From an uncultured bacterium (GTDB lineage Bacteria; Planctomycetota; UBA8108; UBA1146): a DNA stretch of 50,937 nucleotides. The DNA lies in assembly GCA_913056395.1 (NCBI GenBank), contig CAJXMG010000004.1, positions 88,706 through 139,642 of the forward strand, given 5' to 3'. Below, in pieces: positions 1-9,600 of the stretch (its first letter is position 1; the number at the start of each line of letters is the position of its first letter). A program made the translations under genes and the position numbers. The notes under the pieces were generated by a model, which worked only from the letters and a program-made list of their open reading frames with translations, made no database searches and was not told where the DNA came from.

Positions 1-1
1 C

Positions 2-136
2 GAAAAGAACAAGGTTCTCGAGCATGGTCAGGCTGTCGGTATATCACCGAAGGAATGGATCCGGACATGGATCGTCAGCAGTCGCCTTGAACCGGGTTCG
101 TGGGCGATCTGGCTTGACCTTGAGGCGGAAGAATAA
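2..136 (+). CDS. C-terminal fragment of an unidentified protein (cut by left edge)
   Basis: An open frame runs from the left edge to a TAA at 134-136 and gives about 44 residues ending in ...LDLEAEE. The fragment is rich in tryptophan and charged residues. I do not recognise a family from so short a tail. It ends 5 bases before the GTG of neuC on the same strand, so the two probably share a transcript. The context suggests a surface-sugar (nonulosonic acid) biosynthesis gene, but nothing in the residues proves it. Confidence 0.5.
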   Translation, partial: EKNKVLEHGQAVGISPKEWIRTWIVSSRLEPGSWAIWLDLEAEE

Positions 137-141
137 CCGCC

Positions 142-1329
142 GTGCGTAAACTGTTGGCCTTGACCACGAGCCGTGCTGATTGGGGACACTTGTCCTCACC
201 CCTCAAAGCCCTGAGACAGGTTTCCGGGTTGCAGGTGTCACTCGCAGCACTGGGCTCACACCTTTCACCGGAGTTTGGCTACACCGTGGATGACATTCTT
301 GCGGATGGGTTTGAAGTGGATCATCGGGTCGAGTGTCTGCTCAGTAGTGACTCTGAACAGGGAATGGCGAAAACCATTGGATTGGCTACTCTCTCCCTTT
401 CAGACCTTTTCGCCAGAGAAAAGCCGGACCTGCTTCTACTGATAGCCGATCGTTATGAAATGCTTGCTCCCGCCTCTGTGGCTTTGGCTCACAAAATTCC
501 TGTGGCGCACATTGAGGGGGGAGAGGTTTCCGAGGGGGCCATCGATCACGCAGTCAGACAGGCTTTGACCTCGATGTCGCATATCCACTTTGTTCCCACC
601 GCCACTGCCCGCAAAAGGTTGCTGGCTTTTGGCGAAGAGCCGTGGCGTGTTCACCAGGTGGGAGCTCCCAGTATCGATCATCTGGTGGCTGGGAAATCGC
701 TGCCGGAAAAGGAAGTCCGGAAGACGCTGGAGTTGAGTGAGGGTATTTCTCCTCTGGTGGTCGCATGGCACCCGACCACCCTTGACGGAACTGTGGCTCT
801 GGAAACAGATCCATTTTTCGCGGCTCTCGAGACCGTTAAGGAACCCCTGATCTTCTGTTTTCCCAATGCGGATGCGGGTAGCCGGGCGATTCGGGATCGG
901 GCCCGGGAGTATTGTTCACGTCATGCCCACGCGTCGATGCACGTCAATCTTTCCCACCATCTTTACTGGGGATTGCTGAGAATCGCCAAAGGGATCGTCG
1001 GAAATTCCTCCAGCGGAATCATGGAAGCCCCGGCCATCGAATTGCCCTGTCTGAATGTAGGCCGCCGGCAACAGGGACGTGAACGCAGTCGCTGCATTGT
1101 CGATGTTCCTGCAGTCGAAGAGGAAGTCGTCACCGGTCTTGCGAAGATCTGTGACCCCGAATTCAAAGCGTCCCTGATCGGAATGACCCACGCTTATGGA
1201 GACGGAAACGCCGGGGAAAGAATTGCAGCGGTTTTGGCAGATCTTCCGAGCCACGAAGAACTGTTGTTGAAGAGAGCGATGCCCGCTGACAGGATTCCGG
1301 AAGTTCCGGAGTGGAAACCGGAAGACTGA
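142..1329 (+). CDS. neuC: UDP-N-acetylglucosamine 2-epimerase (hydrolysing), NeuC type
   Basis: This 395-residue cytosolic protein converts UDP-GlcNAc (or a related UDP-sugar) to free ManNAc-type sugar and UDP, the entry step to sialic, legionaminic or similar nonulosonic acids. Family signatures seen are an N-terminal strand followed by TTSRADWGHL, then IADRYEMLAPA, HIEGGEVSEGAIDHAVR, VGAPSIDHL, FPNADAGSR, and near the C-terminus VGNSSSGIMEAP and NVGRRQQGRERS. Length is normal for the family. The GTG start places the first strand correctly but has only a weak GGAAG-like ribosome site about 12 bases upstream. It follows a truncated gene by 5 bases and converges on murJ with only 10 bases between the two stop codons. 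The substrate's acyl or deoxy form cannot be read from sequence, so a variant making legionaminic or pseudaminic precursors is possible. Confidence 0.88.
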   Translation: MRKLLALTTSRADWGHLSSPLKALRQVSGLQVSLAALGSHLSPEFGYTVDDILADGFEVDHRVECLLSSDSEQGMAKTIGLATLSLSDLFAREKPDLLLLIADRYEMLAPASVALAHKIPVAHIEGGEVSEGAIDHAVRQALTSMSHIHFVPTATARKRLLAFGEEPWRVHQVGAPSIDHLVAGKSLPEKEVRKTLELSEGISPLVVAWHPTTLDGTVALETDPFFAALETVKEPLIFCFPNADAGSRAIRDRAREYCSRHAHASMHVNLSHHLYWGLLRIAKGIVGNSSSGIMEAPAIELPCLNVGRRQQGRERSRCIVDVPAVEEEVVTGLAKICDPEFKASLIGMTHAYGDGNAGERIAAVLADLPSHEELLLKRAMPADRIPEVPEWKPED

Positions 1330-1339
1330 AAGCTCTGGG

Positions 1340-2962
1340 TCAGCGCTTGTTTTGCGGAGTCTTGCCAGCGGCTGCGCGAATGACCATCCACATCGAGTCA
1401 ACCTCCGCCACCTTCAGCCAACGACCCACCCCTGTGGCCAACAGTACTCCCAGCAAGATCGCAGTGCCCAGAATCAGGTAAGCCCTTCCTGGAAACCCGG
1501 GGGTCCAATCGGTGAGACCCTGAATCCAGTGATGAGCCCCCTGATGCACGACGAGGATCAACAGGGTCAACTTCAGTCCCTGGCTCCAGCGAAGGCGGGG
1601 GAGAGTCAGTGATCGACGAATCAGTCCCTGCAGCGCCAGCCAGGTGAAGATTGCTGAGATGACATACGACTGGGCAATCAGGTCGGTGCTCACCTTGAAG
1701 AATCCCCCGAAGAGAATGACGCTTTGCAGGATGAGACCGAGCAGCGTGATCCCCAGCACGGCCTTGCGAAGACCAAGTGTGATGGCGGTTCTCTGCAGGC
1801 CGACATTCAGAGCTGCAAAGGGGATCGCCAGGCAGTACCAGCCCAGTATTTCTGCGGTTTTTGTTCCATCCGCGGGTGTGAATTCGCCCCACACAAAAAA
1901 GGACTGAATCACGAGACCTGCAGTGGCCAGAAGCCCGGCTCCAGCGAGTCCCCCGACAAATGCGGTCAGTCGCTGATTGCGGGTCAGCATTCTGGAGAGC
2001 TGTCCCCGTTGTCCCCGGCTGAGGAGGTCTGCGGATTCGTCGGCGGCGACGATGCCGCTGCTGACACCGATCAGTGCGATGGGAAAAAAGTGAAATCGGA
2101 AAGCGGTTTCGAGACAGGTCAGGCTTCCGGTTTCCAGACCCGAGGCGAGATGAAAGGCGAGCAGGGAGTACGATTGGATGAGAATCTGACTGAGGAGGAG
2201 AGCTCCAAAGTCGAGAAGGAAACGGCCATGACCGGGGACCTTCCAGCGCAGGGTCGGCCAGGGGATCGGGGCATGACGGGAAACATCACGAAGCATGACC
2301 AGTGCCCCCAGCAAGGCCCCTCCCAGAAAGGCCCAGATCCACCCCTGTGCCCGCTCAAGGTCAGAGACTCCCACGACCAACATGATGCTTCCGGAGGCCA
2401 GCAGAGCCAGATTCTGGAAGATCTGTGGCCTCAGAGCCTGGGGGTCCTGACGGTGGCAGTGCAGAAGGCCTCTGAAGACGGCAAAGATGGGAACGAGGGC
2501 GAGATAGGGCAGGAGGCTGCGCAGTCCACTGACTGCCTGATCCCTGTTTTCGAGGCCGGGGAAAACCGTACCGATGATCCAGTCTGCCTGCCAGGCGATC
2601 ACGGCGATGAGGGCCAGCGAAAGCAGGGTGATGGAACCCATCGCCGCTCGGGCGAATTGATGACTGGCCGTGGAATCTGCAGATTGCTGCTGCTCCCGAT
2701 AGGCCGGTGAAAAGGAGGCGGAAAGCGCTCCCTCGGAAAGCATGTCGCGGAGGATCACCGGGATTCGCAGTGCCGCCCGAAGTGCATCTGCAGTGGCACT
2801 GGCACCCAACAGGGTGGTGAGAAGAATATCCCTGAAGAGGCCGAGGATTCTGGAGATCAGCATCGTTCTGCCGAGGGGACCGACCCGACGTACCTCCGCA
2901 TCGCCCTGTTCAGTGCCCTGTTCAGTGCCCTGTTCAGTTTTTGGCGAGTTCTCAGGGGGCAT
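1340..2962 (-). CDS. murJ: Lipid II flippase MurJ (MviN family)
   Basis: This 540-residue polytopic inner-membrane protein of the MATE-like MurJ family should move lipid II across the inner membrane for peptidoglycan assembly. The start of the domain shows the family signature TMLISRILGLFRDILLTTLLG, later AFFSPAYRE-like (here SASFSPAYRE) and a long run of hydrophobic segments to the end. The open frame extends about 200 codons further upstream, but that part lies antisense to the neighbouring gene. I chose the ATG at 2962 because AAGAGGAGA lies just upstream. The N-terminus before the first membrane helix carries a threefold TEQG repeat. The gene is last in the minus-strand series and is separated from the upstream mosaic-protein gene by a strong terminator, so it probably has its own promoter in the short gap. 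Confidence 0.9.
   Translation of the reverse strand: MPPENSPKTEQGTEQGTEQGDAEVRRVGPLGRTMLISRILGLFRDILLTTLLGASATADALRAALRIPVILRDMLSEGALSASFSPAYREQQQSADSTASHQFARAAMGSITLLSLALIAVIAWQADWIIGTVFPGLENRDQAVSGLRSLLPYLALVPIFAVFRGLLHCHRQDPQALRPQIFQNLALLASGSIMLVVGVSDLERAQGWIWAFLGGALLGALVMLRDVSRHAPIPWPTLRWKVPGHGRFLLDFGALLLSQILIQSYSLLAFHLASGLETGSLTCLETAFRFHFFPIALIGVSSGIVAADESADLLSRGQRGQLSRMLTRNQRLTAFVGGLAGAGLLATAGLVIQSFFVWGEFTPADGTKTAEILGWYCLAIPFAALNVGLQRTAITLGLRKAVLGITLLGLILQSVILFGGFFKVSTDLIAQSYVISAIFTWLALQGLIRRSLTLPRLRWSQGLKLTLLILVVHQGAHHWIQGLTDWTPGFPGRAYLILGTAILLGVLLATGVGRWLKVAEVDSMWMVIRAAAGKTPQNKR
2903..2938 (-). repeat. Three perfect 12-bp tandem copies inside murJ
   Basis: The unit GCCCTGTTCAGT (plus strand) occurs three times without mismatch at 2903-2914, 2915-2926 and 2927-2938. 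In the gene it encodes TEQG repeated in the soluble N-terminal tail of MurJ, ahead of the first membrane helix. The period is a multiple of three, so copy-number change would keep the reading frame. Confidence 0.9.
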
Positions 2963-3040
2963 CGCTTCTCCTCTTTGCAGCCTCGAGGCGAATGATAGCG
3001 GATTCCCGTGGAGTATCGCTATCGACGATTGGATAGCGAC

Positions 3041-3076
3041 AAAAAAAGAGGCCCGGGAGTGATTCTCCCGGGCCTC
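3041..3076 (-). terminator. Intrinsic terminator of the 3099-6338 gene
   Basis: A perfect 12-bp GC-rich stem (3048-3059 pairing with 3065-3076) with a 5-base loop is followed, on the minus strand, by seven T residues (A7 at 3041-3047). It lies 23 bases past the stop codon of the mosaic protein and isolates murJ transcription from it. Confidence 0.93.
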
Positions 3077-3098
3077 CAATCTGCCTTGTTCCTGAAGA

Positions 3099-6000
3099 TC
3101 AGGGGCAGGGATCGTATGCGGCACAATCGAGGCTGTCCGCAGTCGGGTCCTCACCACATGCACCGAACGGATCGGGAAGGGGACCGGAACCGCTGAAGAG
3201 GCTACCCAATGCAGCAATCGCATCGGCGATGTTGATGCTGCCGTCGTCATTGGAATCGCAAGAGTCGACGCAGGTTCCCTCCGGTCCTCCGGAGAAGAGG
3301 TTGCCGAGAAGGAAGACGGCGTCGGCGATGTTGAAGGCCCCATCCGAGTTGCAGTCTCCACGCTGGAAACCACCTCCTGGGGTGACACCGCCACCCGCCA
3401 GGAAATCGCGGTAAGCCGCAACCAGAGCGTTTTGATCTCCACCATATCCACCCAACTCGAAGGAAGAGCAGATGACGCGTCCACCGTTACCGGGGATGTA
3501 GGCCGTGGTGACCCCGTAGGCGAGACCAAGGGCGTCATCGAACTGCCACACCAGACCCGCATCTCCGCCGGCCAGTTCAGCCGTGGCAGGGATCAGGATA
3601 TTGGTGAAGTCATTGGGGTTGCCGCTCGCAGCCTGGTTGTCCTGGTTGTAAGCCACATTCTGGTTGGCGGACATATCGAGGCCAAGGCCACTGTCGAGAC
3701 CATCGAGGCTGACCAGTGAATCGGTATCGTCCTGAGCGTAAGGCTCGGCGACTCCGTCGCGGTCATCGAAGGCGGAGATCGGATGCTGGAAGCTCCAGTG
3801 GTCTGCACTCTCGAAGTAGATGGCGATTCCTGCTTCCGCAAGGCTCGCAACCAGATTGGCCTCGTCCACATTGAGTTTGGCGTTGGTGGGGAAGGTACCG
3901 AGGAGGATCCAGACTTGAGAAACCTGTGCCGGATCGAGGCAGAGGTATTCGTCGATCTGCATGCGCACCAACTTGGAGTTGGCTCCCGCTGCAAGAAGTG
4001 CCTGCTGGATGGCTGCCCCGGAATCGTTGGATCCGGTATCGCCACCGTCAAAGAGGCCTTCCATGGCGATGATGATGGTGTCTTCACCGTTGTAACCGTA
4101 GTGATCGGTGGACCCGGAGGCTTCGCCGGCACCGGCAGTACAGTTGCCACGCACGACGTAGCTCAGGAAGCCCTCCGGGGGAGAAGCGTCCGAGTAGGTC
4201 GTGGCATCACCGGGAAGATTGGCGATCACGACACCGTCACGCTCGATGGTGATTCCGGTGTAGGCACTGTTGTTGAGCCAGGCCAGATCGACACTGTTGA
4301 GGGCACAGGAACTGGTGATGGTCAGATCAGTTGGGGCATTGCATTCCACAGCACAAACCTGCAGGGCCCAACTGGTGAGGGTGGCGGTTGCGGCTGTGTT
4401 GGCCACGGTCAGGGTCCAGTCACCACCGATCGTTTCACCGTCGAAATCAGCCAAAGTGCCCGGACCGGACGGAATCAGGGATCCGAATCCGTCATTGTTG
4501 CCGGTGGCGTCATCGAAGCGTCCGATCAGATCGGTTCCGGCACCGTTGTCATGCAGGCGAATGCTGGTGCCTGCCGGAGAGAGTAGGTCGATGGCCACGC
4601 CGCTCAGATCCGGTGCTGCCAGATTCATGTCCACGTCGAGGTCGTCGATGCCGATCAGCGAAGATGGATCAACACTGATGGTAAAGGTTTCGACACCATT
4701 GATGACAGCGGGCTGGGCGATCTGAACGCTCCAGCTGTCGAGGGTTCCACCTCCGGTACTGGGGAAGATATCTGCGATCACGATGGCCCAGCTGCCACTG
4801 ACCGGCTCACCGTCGAAATCGGCAAGGGAACCGGTGCCCTGGGAAAGGGCGTAGGGCTGCATGCGGACGCCACTGAAAGTGGTGTTGCTGCCGTAGGGAA
4901 CTCCTTCGTCATCGAAGATCAGGTTCATGTTGTCATCGGAGTTGTTTTCGTTCTGGTACAGACGCACCTGAGTGTTGCTGGGTGCGACCACATCGATGTC
5001 GAGGTTACCGATGAAGCCGTGGGTGATGTTCACGCCGACGTCGAGGTCATCGATGGTTCCGGTTCCGGTGACATTGATGGTGTCAAAGGTGAAGTTGGTT
5101 GCAGGGTCACCCACGTAGGCGATCGGTGCCGCCGGTGCACTGGTGCCACCGATACCGATGAAGCCGTCGAAGGAGAGGTTCGGATTCGGGAACTGGTGAC
5201 AATCCGCAGGCGGGCAACTGACGGTCAGGGTGAGATCACCCCGCTCGCCATTGAAGCCACCAATCTGGACCAGGTAGGTTTCACCGGCGATGGCATCGAG
5301 GAGGATCTCCGGCTCGCCGGATCCGACACAACTGCCGGCGTCGCAGGCCAACTCTGAAGCGGCATCCGGAGGGCAGGCAGAGGTTCCGGGGTAGATGGCC
5401 ATCTGCGGGTTGAAGTCGGCTGTACCACAAGTGGTCAACACGACGATTCCACTGCAGGAAGCGGTGTAGAGGTACCAGACGTCATTGAGATTGCTGCCAC
5501 CACAAGAGGAGGGCCCGTCGCTGGAGGCTCCCAGAGTGGTGACTGCGACGCTTCCCTCACCAATGGGGGTTGCGTCCGCACAGTTGTCATTGGCAGGCGG
5601 TGCCGCACAGAAGGGGTCACCGGTGCAGTCGTCGTCGAGGCAGTCCACAAGTCCGTCGCCATCGTCATCGCCACCGTTGTCACAGACTTCAGGGCAGAGG
5701 TTGGGCAGTCCCGGGGAATCGAGAGTGAGATCTCCGAAGGGCTGGATCTCCCAGTTACCGTTTCCATCAGGACAGCGCACGGGGTGAGCCGGGACAAAGG
5801 TGCCATCCGGGCCCAGAGTGGTGGAGCAGTAAACCAGTTCTCCACCAGTGGGAAGTCCGGTGGTCGGATCCAGAGGATTCTCGAGGAGGGCCAGGCAGTC
5901 GATGATGGAAGTCCATGGAGTGACATCGAGGACACCGTCGTCATCGGTGTCAAGGTCATCACCGGTAGCACCTGTGAATCCTTCGACGAGAAGGTGGGTG

Positions 6001-6338
6001 ACGTTGTCACTGTTTTCAAAGGCAAGATCGGTGGTCAGATTTGCGCTTCCCAGAGTGAAGGTGCTTTCAGCAGCCACAAAGATCCCGGTCAAGCCGATGG
6101 AGTTTCCGGCGAGACTGACGACGGCTTCCACAGTTCCACTGCCGGTGGAGCCATCACCGATCACGATGTAGGTGTAGGTATCCAGGCTCGAAGCCGCTGG
6201 ACCCCACAACTCAAAGTACTCATCGTTGTCTGCGCCACCCTGATCGATGCGGAATTCATTGATCGTCACCTGGGCCTGGGCCGAAACGGTGAAGACGGTG
6301 AAAAGGAGCAGGAGCACCCCTGTTAAAACTCTGTTCAT
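3099..6338 (-). CDS. Secreted mosaic protein 1: lamin-tail, PPC-like, two P-domain-like modules, Fn3, shared module, dockerin-like repeats
   Basis: This is a 1079-residue exported protein of unknown role. A signal peptide (1-22, ending SAQA) is followed by a lamin-tail-like domain (24-165, INEFRIDQGGADNDEYFEL), a calcium-type DDDGDG loop (219-240), a pre-peptidase C-like domain (248-375, DVWYLYTA and YLVQIGGFNG), two proprotein-convertase P-domain-like beta units (about 412-542 and 550-662, each with LADFDGE), an Fn3-like domain (666-748), the shared unknown module (753-983) and a C-terminal block (991-1079). That block holds two NIAD-type calcium repeats and a tail CGEDPTADSLDC. The ATG at 6338 is preceded by GGAGGAAAATCAA. 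An in-frame start 12 codons upstream lacks this site. No protease or glycosidase catalytic motif was seen, so a surface or matrix adhesin-like role is only a guess. Confidence 0.8.
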   Translation of the reverse strand: MNRVLTGVLLLLFTVFTVSAQAQVTINEFRIDQGGADNDEYFELWGPAASSLDTYTYIVIGDGSTGSGTVEAVVSLAGNSIGLTGIFVAAESTFTLGSANLTTDLAFENSDNVTHLLVEGFTGATGDDLDTDDDGVLDVTPWTSIIDCLALLENPLDPTTGLPTGGELVYCSTTLGPDGTFVPAHPVRCPDGNGNWEIQPFGDLTLDSPGLPNLCPEVCDNGGDDDGDGLVDCLDDDCTGDPFCAAPPANDNCADATPIGEGSVAVTTLGASSDGPSSCGGSNLNDVWYLYTASCSGIVVLTTCGTADFNPQMAIYPGTSACPPDAASELACDAGSCVGSGEPEILLDAIAGETYLVQIGGFNGERGDLTLTVSCPPADCHQFPNPNLSFDGFIGIGGTSAPAAPIAYVGDPATNFTFDTINVTGTGTIDDLDVGVNITHGFIGNLDIDVVAPSNTQVRLYQNENNSDDNMNLIFDDEGVPYGSNTTFSGVRMQPYALSQGTGSLADFDGEPVSGSWAIVIADIFPSTGGGTLDSWSVQIAQPAVINGVETFTISVDPSSLIGIDDLDVDMNLAAPDLSGVAIDLLSPAGTSIRLHDNGAGTDLIGRFDDATGNNDGFGSLIPSGPGTLADFDGETIGGDWTLTVANTAATATLTSWALQVCAVECNAPTDLTITSSCALNSVDLAWLNNSAYTGITIERDGVVIANLPGDATTYSDASPPEGFLSYVVRGNCTAGAGEASGSTDHYGYNGEDTIIIAMEGLFDGGDTGSNDSGAAIQQALLAAGANSKLVRMQIDEYLCLDPAQVSQVWILLGTFPTNAKLNVDEANLVASLAEAGIAIYFESADHWSFQHPISAFDDRDGVAEPYAQDDTDSLVSLDGLDSGLGLDMSANQNVAYNQDNQAASGNPNDFTNILIPATAELAGGDAGLVWQFDDALGLAYGVTTAYIPGNGGRVICSSFELGGYGGDQNALVAAYRDFLAGGGVTPGGGFQRGDCNSDGAFNIADAVFLLGNLFSGGPEGTCVDSCDSNDDGSINIADAIAALGSLFSGSGPLPDPFGACGEDPTADSLDCAAYDPCP

Positions 6339-6385
6339 TTGATTTTCCTCCAGAGTGGAACCCTCACGTACCACTCAGTTGAAGT

Positions 6386-6415
6386 CTCATAAAACCCTGA
6401 ATCTTCCTCTGTCAG
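6386..6415 (-). promoter_or_regulatory. Candidate sigma-70-like promoter of mosaic protein 1
   Basis: Reading the minus strand, CTGACA (6415-6410) is followed after 18 bases by TATGAG (6391-6386), which would give a leader of about 40 bases before the ATG at 6338. The match to consensus is partial and the organism's sigma preference is unknown. Confidence 0.3.
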
Positions 6416-6474
6416 ATGATTGTCCATCATTGATGGGAACGGTCGAAGGAACGGTTAAACCGTGGTTTGAATCC

Positions 6475-6498
6475 GTGAACCCAATAGTGAACCCATAG
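6475..6498. repeat. Direct repeat GTGAACCCA in the gap upstream of mosaic protein 1
   Basis: The gap 6339-6598 between two mosaic-protein genes holds no gene. It contains two adjacent near-copies, GTGAACCCAATA at 6475-6486 and GTGAACCCATAG at 6487-6498, about 60 bases upstream of the candidate -35 box. A regulator site is possible but unsupported beyond the repeat itself. Confidence 0.35.
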
Positions 6499-6599
6499 TG
6501 TGAAAATCACCCACATCTCATCGTAAAGGTCGAATAGGACTCTGGCAACATTCTCGGCCCTCGATCTTTCCCCAAATCCACTGTTTCAAGGCCAAATAC

Positions 6600-6639
6600 A
6601 AAAAAATGGGTGGTGAGAGGAAAGCCTCTCACCACCCAT
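6600..6639 (-). terminator. Intrinsic terminator of the 6677-10123 gene
   Basis: A perfect 14-bp stem (6607-6620 with 6625-6638) and a 4-base loop are followed on the minus strand by seven T residues (A7 at 6600-6606). It lies 38 bases beyond the stop codon of mosaic protein 2, so each large gene appears to be its own transcription unit. Confidence 0.93.
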
Positions 6640-6676
6640 CAAGCGGACCTCATGAGATCCGATTCGCCACTATGGC

Positions 6677-9600
6677 TTAGCAGCCGTTGTAAGTGTCGCA
6701 GGTCAGACCGTCGTCGGTCGGATCCTCGCCACAAACCGACGGTCCCGGATCCGCCGGTGCAGGTCCACCGGAGAAGAGGGCAGCCAGACCGTAGATCGCG
6801 TCGGCGATGTTGACGCCGCCGTCGTCGTTCTGGTCACAGCTGTCGGCACAACCACAGGGGGTACCACCGGAGAAGAGGGCAGCCAGCAGGTAAACCTGGT
6901 CGGCGATGTTGAAGCCCCCGTCTTGGTTGGTGTCACCACGCCTGAACACGGGGCCTCCGACGACGCCAGTTAGGAACTCAGCGTAGGCAAGAGACAGTGC
7001 AGACTGGTCTCCACCGTAACCACCGATCTCCCAGGACTGGACGATGGTGTTACCACCGACGGTGGTATCACTGGCGATACCGGTGTTGTACTGCGGAATC
7101 GGTGCTCCATTGGCATCGACGAGGGCGTCGTCAGAAGCCCAGACGACTCCAGCTGAAGCCACTCCGGCATCCGAACTGGCAACGGTAAACTGGTCAGTCC
7201 AGTCGATACCAGCCTGGTCCTGAGTGTAGGCCACGTCTTGGTTGGCACTCATGTCGAGTCCGACACCAGAGTCGAAACCATCCATGGAGGTGAAGGTGTC
7301 ATCTCCGTCACCGGTGTCGTAGGTGCCGTCATCGACACCGTCACGGCCATCGAAGAGGGAGGCAACGTGAAGGAATCCGAAGTGGTCTCCACCCTCGAAG
7401 TAAACGCCTTTTCCGGCTTCACCGAGGAGGGCCAGTTCGTCACCTTCGGCGGCGGTGATGCGGTAATCGTTGGGGACGGTACCGGTCAGCGCCCAGATGT
7501 TTTCAACGTCGGCGTCGCTGGCGCAAGGGTAATCGACCCAGCTGCTGCGAACGATGGCAGCGTTACGTCCGGCACCGACGAGGGCGCTGAGAAGCAACTC
7601 ACCGCTGTCCACAAGACCGGGGTCTCCGGCAGTCTGAAGTCCCTCGACTGCGAAGATCAGATCGGTCTGACCAGCGTAGGTCAAGACGGAAACGGTCACA
7701 CCCAAGGGGTTCGGACCAGCACCACAATCGGTGACCACCTCGTACTGGTAGGTGCCGTCAGCCACGCCAAGATCGACGTAAGTGGCATCGGCAGCACCCA
7801 GGGTGGCCACGGAGACGCCATCACGAAGGATCTCCTGAGAAGCGGCATTCGGATTCGGGGTCCAGTTGAGGGTCACGTCACCATTGGTGCAGTCAGCGGC
7901 ACCGGTGAGGTTGGTCGCCGGGACGCAGTCATTGATGGTGTACTCAAGGGTTCCCACGCCGGCAGCGTTGAAGGTGCCGAGGCGGATCAGGTACTCCTGG
8001 CCTGCGGTGGCAGCGAAGACGGTCTCCGCAAGGAACACATTACAGGCGGGGTTGTTGGTCGGGTTGGTACCCGCATTGACGTCATCGTTACATGCCACTA
8101 CCAGAGTCGGATCGTCGAGCAGTGTGGCATCGTAGGTGTAGACAGCCAGCATGGTGTCGGCACCGGCGATGTTGGTATTCGCACTGCAGGTGCTGACCAA
8201 AAGATCGCCATCCACGGACGCAGTGTAGCGAAGGAAGATGTCGTTGTTGATCTGGGTGATTCCGGTTCCGGGGTCACAAACAGCGAGATCGATCGGTACA
8301 CCGGTCGTGGTGGTGTAGGGCGTCACAATCTCCTGCTGGAAAGTTCCAACCGCAGCGATGGAAGCTCCACTTGGCCAGTTATTAGCGGGGGAAGTTCTCA
8401 AAGTGCAACCCGCAGAGTTGATCAGCGTTCCAGTACCATTCGGGCCAGACCATGAAGTGATCAGCACTTCCAGATCCTCGTAAGCCGGCTGAGGTGCGGT
8501 CAGGAAAGAAAGATCGGTAGAGGGCAGAATCGCCTCCACGTTTCCGTCGATCTCAATGATCCAGGATGCGGCTCCACCGGCGTCACTCCAGTTGAGGTTC
8601 CAGGTGGTGTCTCCCACGTTCTGGTCACACACGAGATTGGCGACTCCACCGGCTGATCCGCAGGTTCCGGCAACAGCAACGGAGTATCCGATGTCCATGA
8701 TGTAGCGGTTGTCGGGGAAACCGATTCCGGCGAGGGGAGTCGGGGTAGCGAGGCCACAGGAATCGTGTGAGCAGATGAAACTGGTTCCGATCTCACCGGT
8801 GGCGGCGATGTCGGTCAGTCCCATGTAAAGGCTGTTGTTGGTCGCTGTACCATCTTCAGGTGTGTAGATCTCCGCGACCAGTTTGGCGCTGGGTCCGTAG
8901 GAAGTCATGCACTGAAGAGTGTTGGAGGTTGCGCCCAATCCGTCTGGATCGATCACACCGGTTCCAAGGATGAAGTTAAAGAGAGCGTTGGCAACTGCTG
9001 GAACCTGGAACTCCTCCTCATACACCATCAGCATTCCCACATTGCTGGGGTCTGGTGTCGCAGCAACATTGGTTCCAACGACGTAGCTGAAGTTGTCGGG
9101 GTCACCGCCATTGACGTCAACGATCAGGCGGATACGAACCGGCATCGTTCCGATAGCAGGATCCGGGTCGGTATCGAATGCAGTTGTCACACACTCGACG
9201 GTGATTTCGTCACTGACTCCGTAGCCGTTGACCAGATCGAAGGATCGGTAGTAGGAAGAGTCAACCGTCAGGCCTCCAGCACCACAGGCAACACCACCAC
9301 CGATGGGAAGAACCGTCGGGATCGGCACCATGGTGCCAACAACGGTGGAGGGGCAAGGCTCGGCGATAAAGAAGCCACAGCAGATCTGGGCACTGGTTTC
9401 TCCACCGATGATACCTTCAAGGCAGATGGTATTTTGTCCAGGACCAAAACCGGTCAGGGTGTCGGTGGCTGCTCCTGCAGTCCCGTCAAGGGTTCCTGCA
9501 AGGGTACCGTTGAGGTACCAGTTGACGGTGTCGTACTGATCCTGGTTTTCCCAGGTCAAAGTCGCAGTGTCAGTCGGCTCGTCGTAAAGGCAAACGAGAT

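Noticed and set aside
2963-3562. 200-codon upstream extension of murJ
   Set aside because: It reads through the terminator hairpin and into mosaic protein 1 in another frame on the same strand. The start at 2962 has a good ribosome site.
7238-8455. 405-codon plus-strand frame within mosaic protein 2
   Set aside because: It is antisense to a gene with signal peptide, ribosome site, terminator and recognisable domains. The Val/Gly/Asp-rich product is typical of a shadow frame.
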